Assembly: GCA_945863205.1 (NCBI GenBank)
Contig: CAMAZK010000012.1
Location: 1-42,879 of the forward strand
Length of the DNA stretch: 42,879 bases
Reading direction: 5' to 3'
DNA from: Akkermansia muciniphila
GTDB lineage: Bacteria > Verrucomicrobiota > Verrucomicrobiia > Verrucomicrobiales > Verrucomicrobiaceae
The notes under the pieces are model-generated. The model had not been told where the DNA came from, made no database searches, and was given only the letters and a program-made list of their open reading frames with translations. A program made the position numbers and the translations under genes. Below are positions 42,207-42,879 of this stretch, piece after piece (position 1 is the stretch's first letter; each line of letters starts with the position of its first letter).

Positions 42207-42263
42207 CCTTTTCGCGCAAATTAGGCCTGTTATTTGCCACAAAGTCGATCATTGTTCGACATA

Positions 42264-42879
42264 GTGACAATAATTGAGCAAAAGCTAGACCTCCCGCACG
42301 ACCAGCCTTTCGACTACCAACTCGCGATGGACCGGTTGCGGGACTACCGCGCTCCGAGGGACCGATTGGGGCTGCTTTGTGAAAACGGAGAGGTCATCCG
42401 GGTGCGAAAGGGCCTGTATGTGCCAGGTAGCCGTCGTGGCGAGGAGCCACCTGTGGACCCGCTGGTGCTGTCGGGCCTCGTCTATGGGCCAGCGTATGTG
42501 AGTCTGGAAACGGCGCTCGTGCATCATGGCTTGATCCCGGAGCGAGTGGAGGAGATCACCTGCATCACGTCAAAGCGGGCCAAGCTCTTCGAGACTCCCG
42601 TGGGGCGTTTTCGCTACGAACCGGTGAATGAGCATGTCTTTGGCATCGGCATTCGATTGGAGCCGACTCGCGGTGGCTCCTATTTTTTGGCGGAGCCGGA
42701 AAAGGCGCTGTGTGACCGGTTGGCGATGATCTCCGGCCTTTCGGCGGCCAGGGACATGCTGACGACACTCGATGATGATCTGCGTGTCGATGTGGACACC
42801 GTCGTCAGCACCTTTCGCCTGCCGCTCGTGGAGGAAATCGCAGACGCCTATCGCAAGAGAAGCGTGTCCGCCTTTCATC
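42264..42879 (+). CDS. AbiEi-type antitoxin (type IV toxin-antitoxin), 3' end cut by window edge
   Basis: The open frame begins at GTG 42264 (an ATG at 42327 is the alternative) and runs off the right edge with about 205 residues visible. The N-terminal winged-helix part is LRDYRAPRDRLGLLCENGE then VIRVRKGLYVPGS. The body has LVYGPAYVSLETALVHHGLI, and the AbiEi signature appears as AEPEKALCDRLAM. This family represses its own operon and counters an AbiEii nucleotidyltransferase toxin, whose gene should lie immediately to the right. A weak inverted repeat (ATTGT at 42251, ACAAT at 42267) lies at the GTG and could be an operator if the ATG at 42327 is used. Its 58-nt gap from the previous gene marks a new unit. 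Confidence 0.82.
   Translation, partial: MTIIEQKLDLPHDQPFDYQLAMDRLRDYRAPRDRLGLLCENGEVIRVRKGLYVPGSRRGEEPPVDPLVLSGLVYGPAYVSLETALVHHGLIPERVEEITCITSKRAKLFETPVGRFRYEPVNEHVFGIGIRLEPTRGGSYFLAEPEKALCDRLAMISGLSAARDMLTTLDDDLRVDVDTVVSTFRLPLVEEIADAYRKRSVSAFH

Noticed and set aside
42234..42263. Possible promoter TTGCCA with a GACATA box before the AbiEi-type gene
   Set aside because: The second hexamer is a poor match and the spacing is loose; it would also sit directly against the GTG start.
1..42879. CRISPR array, tRNA or rRNA genes
   Set aside because: No regularly spaced short repeats and no tRNA- or rRNA-like sequence were seen on reading; the only dispersed repeats are the REPIN-like elements.

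Overview
The window looks like a chromosomal segment of a Verrucomicrobiota bacterium, probably near Prosthecobacter, Verrucomicrobium or Chthoniobacter. The strongest lineage marker is a complete four-gene Verru_Chthon cassette (proteins A-D) behind a giant PEP-CTERM protein with autotransporter-type beta-strand repeats. Secreted sulfatases, a DUF1549/DUF1553 cytochrome-type protein, a piece of DUF1501 and a Tat-exported Gfo/Idh/MocA oxidoreductase fit the same phylum. I saw no rRNA, tRNA or CRISPR array.

Region 1 (1-5510, minus strand): a NarX-type PAS-PAS histidine kinase and a NarL-type response regulator, then a short chimeric gene joining a LamG-like N-terminus to the last ~41 residues of a DUF1501 protein, then two exported sulfatases, the last cut by the left edge. 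Region 2 (5526-24438, plus strand): a near-perfect palindrome between the divergent kinase gene and an 11.9 kb gene for the giant repeat protein, followed by cassette genes A-D. A-D have the features of the minor pseudopilins GspK, GspI, GspJ and GspH in that order, with an unusually large K-like member. I read this as one unit: a surface protein plus a dedicated pilus-like apparatus, perhaps controlled by the adjacent two-component pair.

Region 3 (24471-27474) is a scar zone: a frameshifted, 3'-truncated IS701-like transposase, a small unknown ORF, a minus-strand Gfo/Idh/MocA oxidoreductase, and a 27-codon remnant resembling the start of the PhoD-like gene found 2.3 kb downstream.

Region 4 (27502-42206, plus strand) is a long co-directional run with several ATGA stop/start overlaps: a frameshifted helical-repeat gene, an intact relative, a PhoD-like phosphatase, a DUF1549/DUF1553 protein, an AstE/AspA-type deacylase, an MFS transporter, an alpha/beta hydrolase, a two-hydrolase fusion, an M81 (MlrC-like) metallopeptidase and an enolase-superfamily enzyme. 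The last part looks like uptake and breakdown of an unidentified acylated, amide or ester substrate. Four related REPIN-like inverted repeats sit in its gene junctions, and a minus-strand RAYT (REP-associated tyrosine transposase) with an in-frame stop lies between two of them. The repeats show compensatory hairpin changes and supply stop codons, and twice start codons, of neighbouring genes.

Region 5 (42264-42879): the start of an AbiEi-type antitoxin gene that runs off the right edge.
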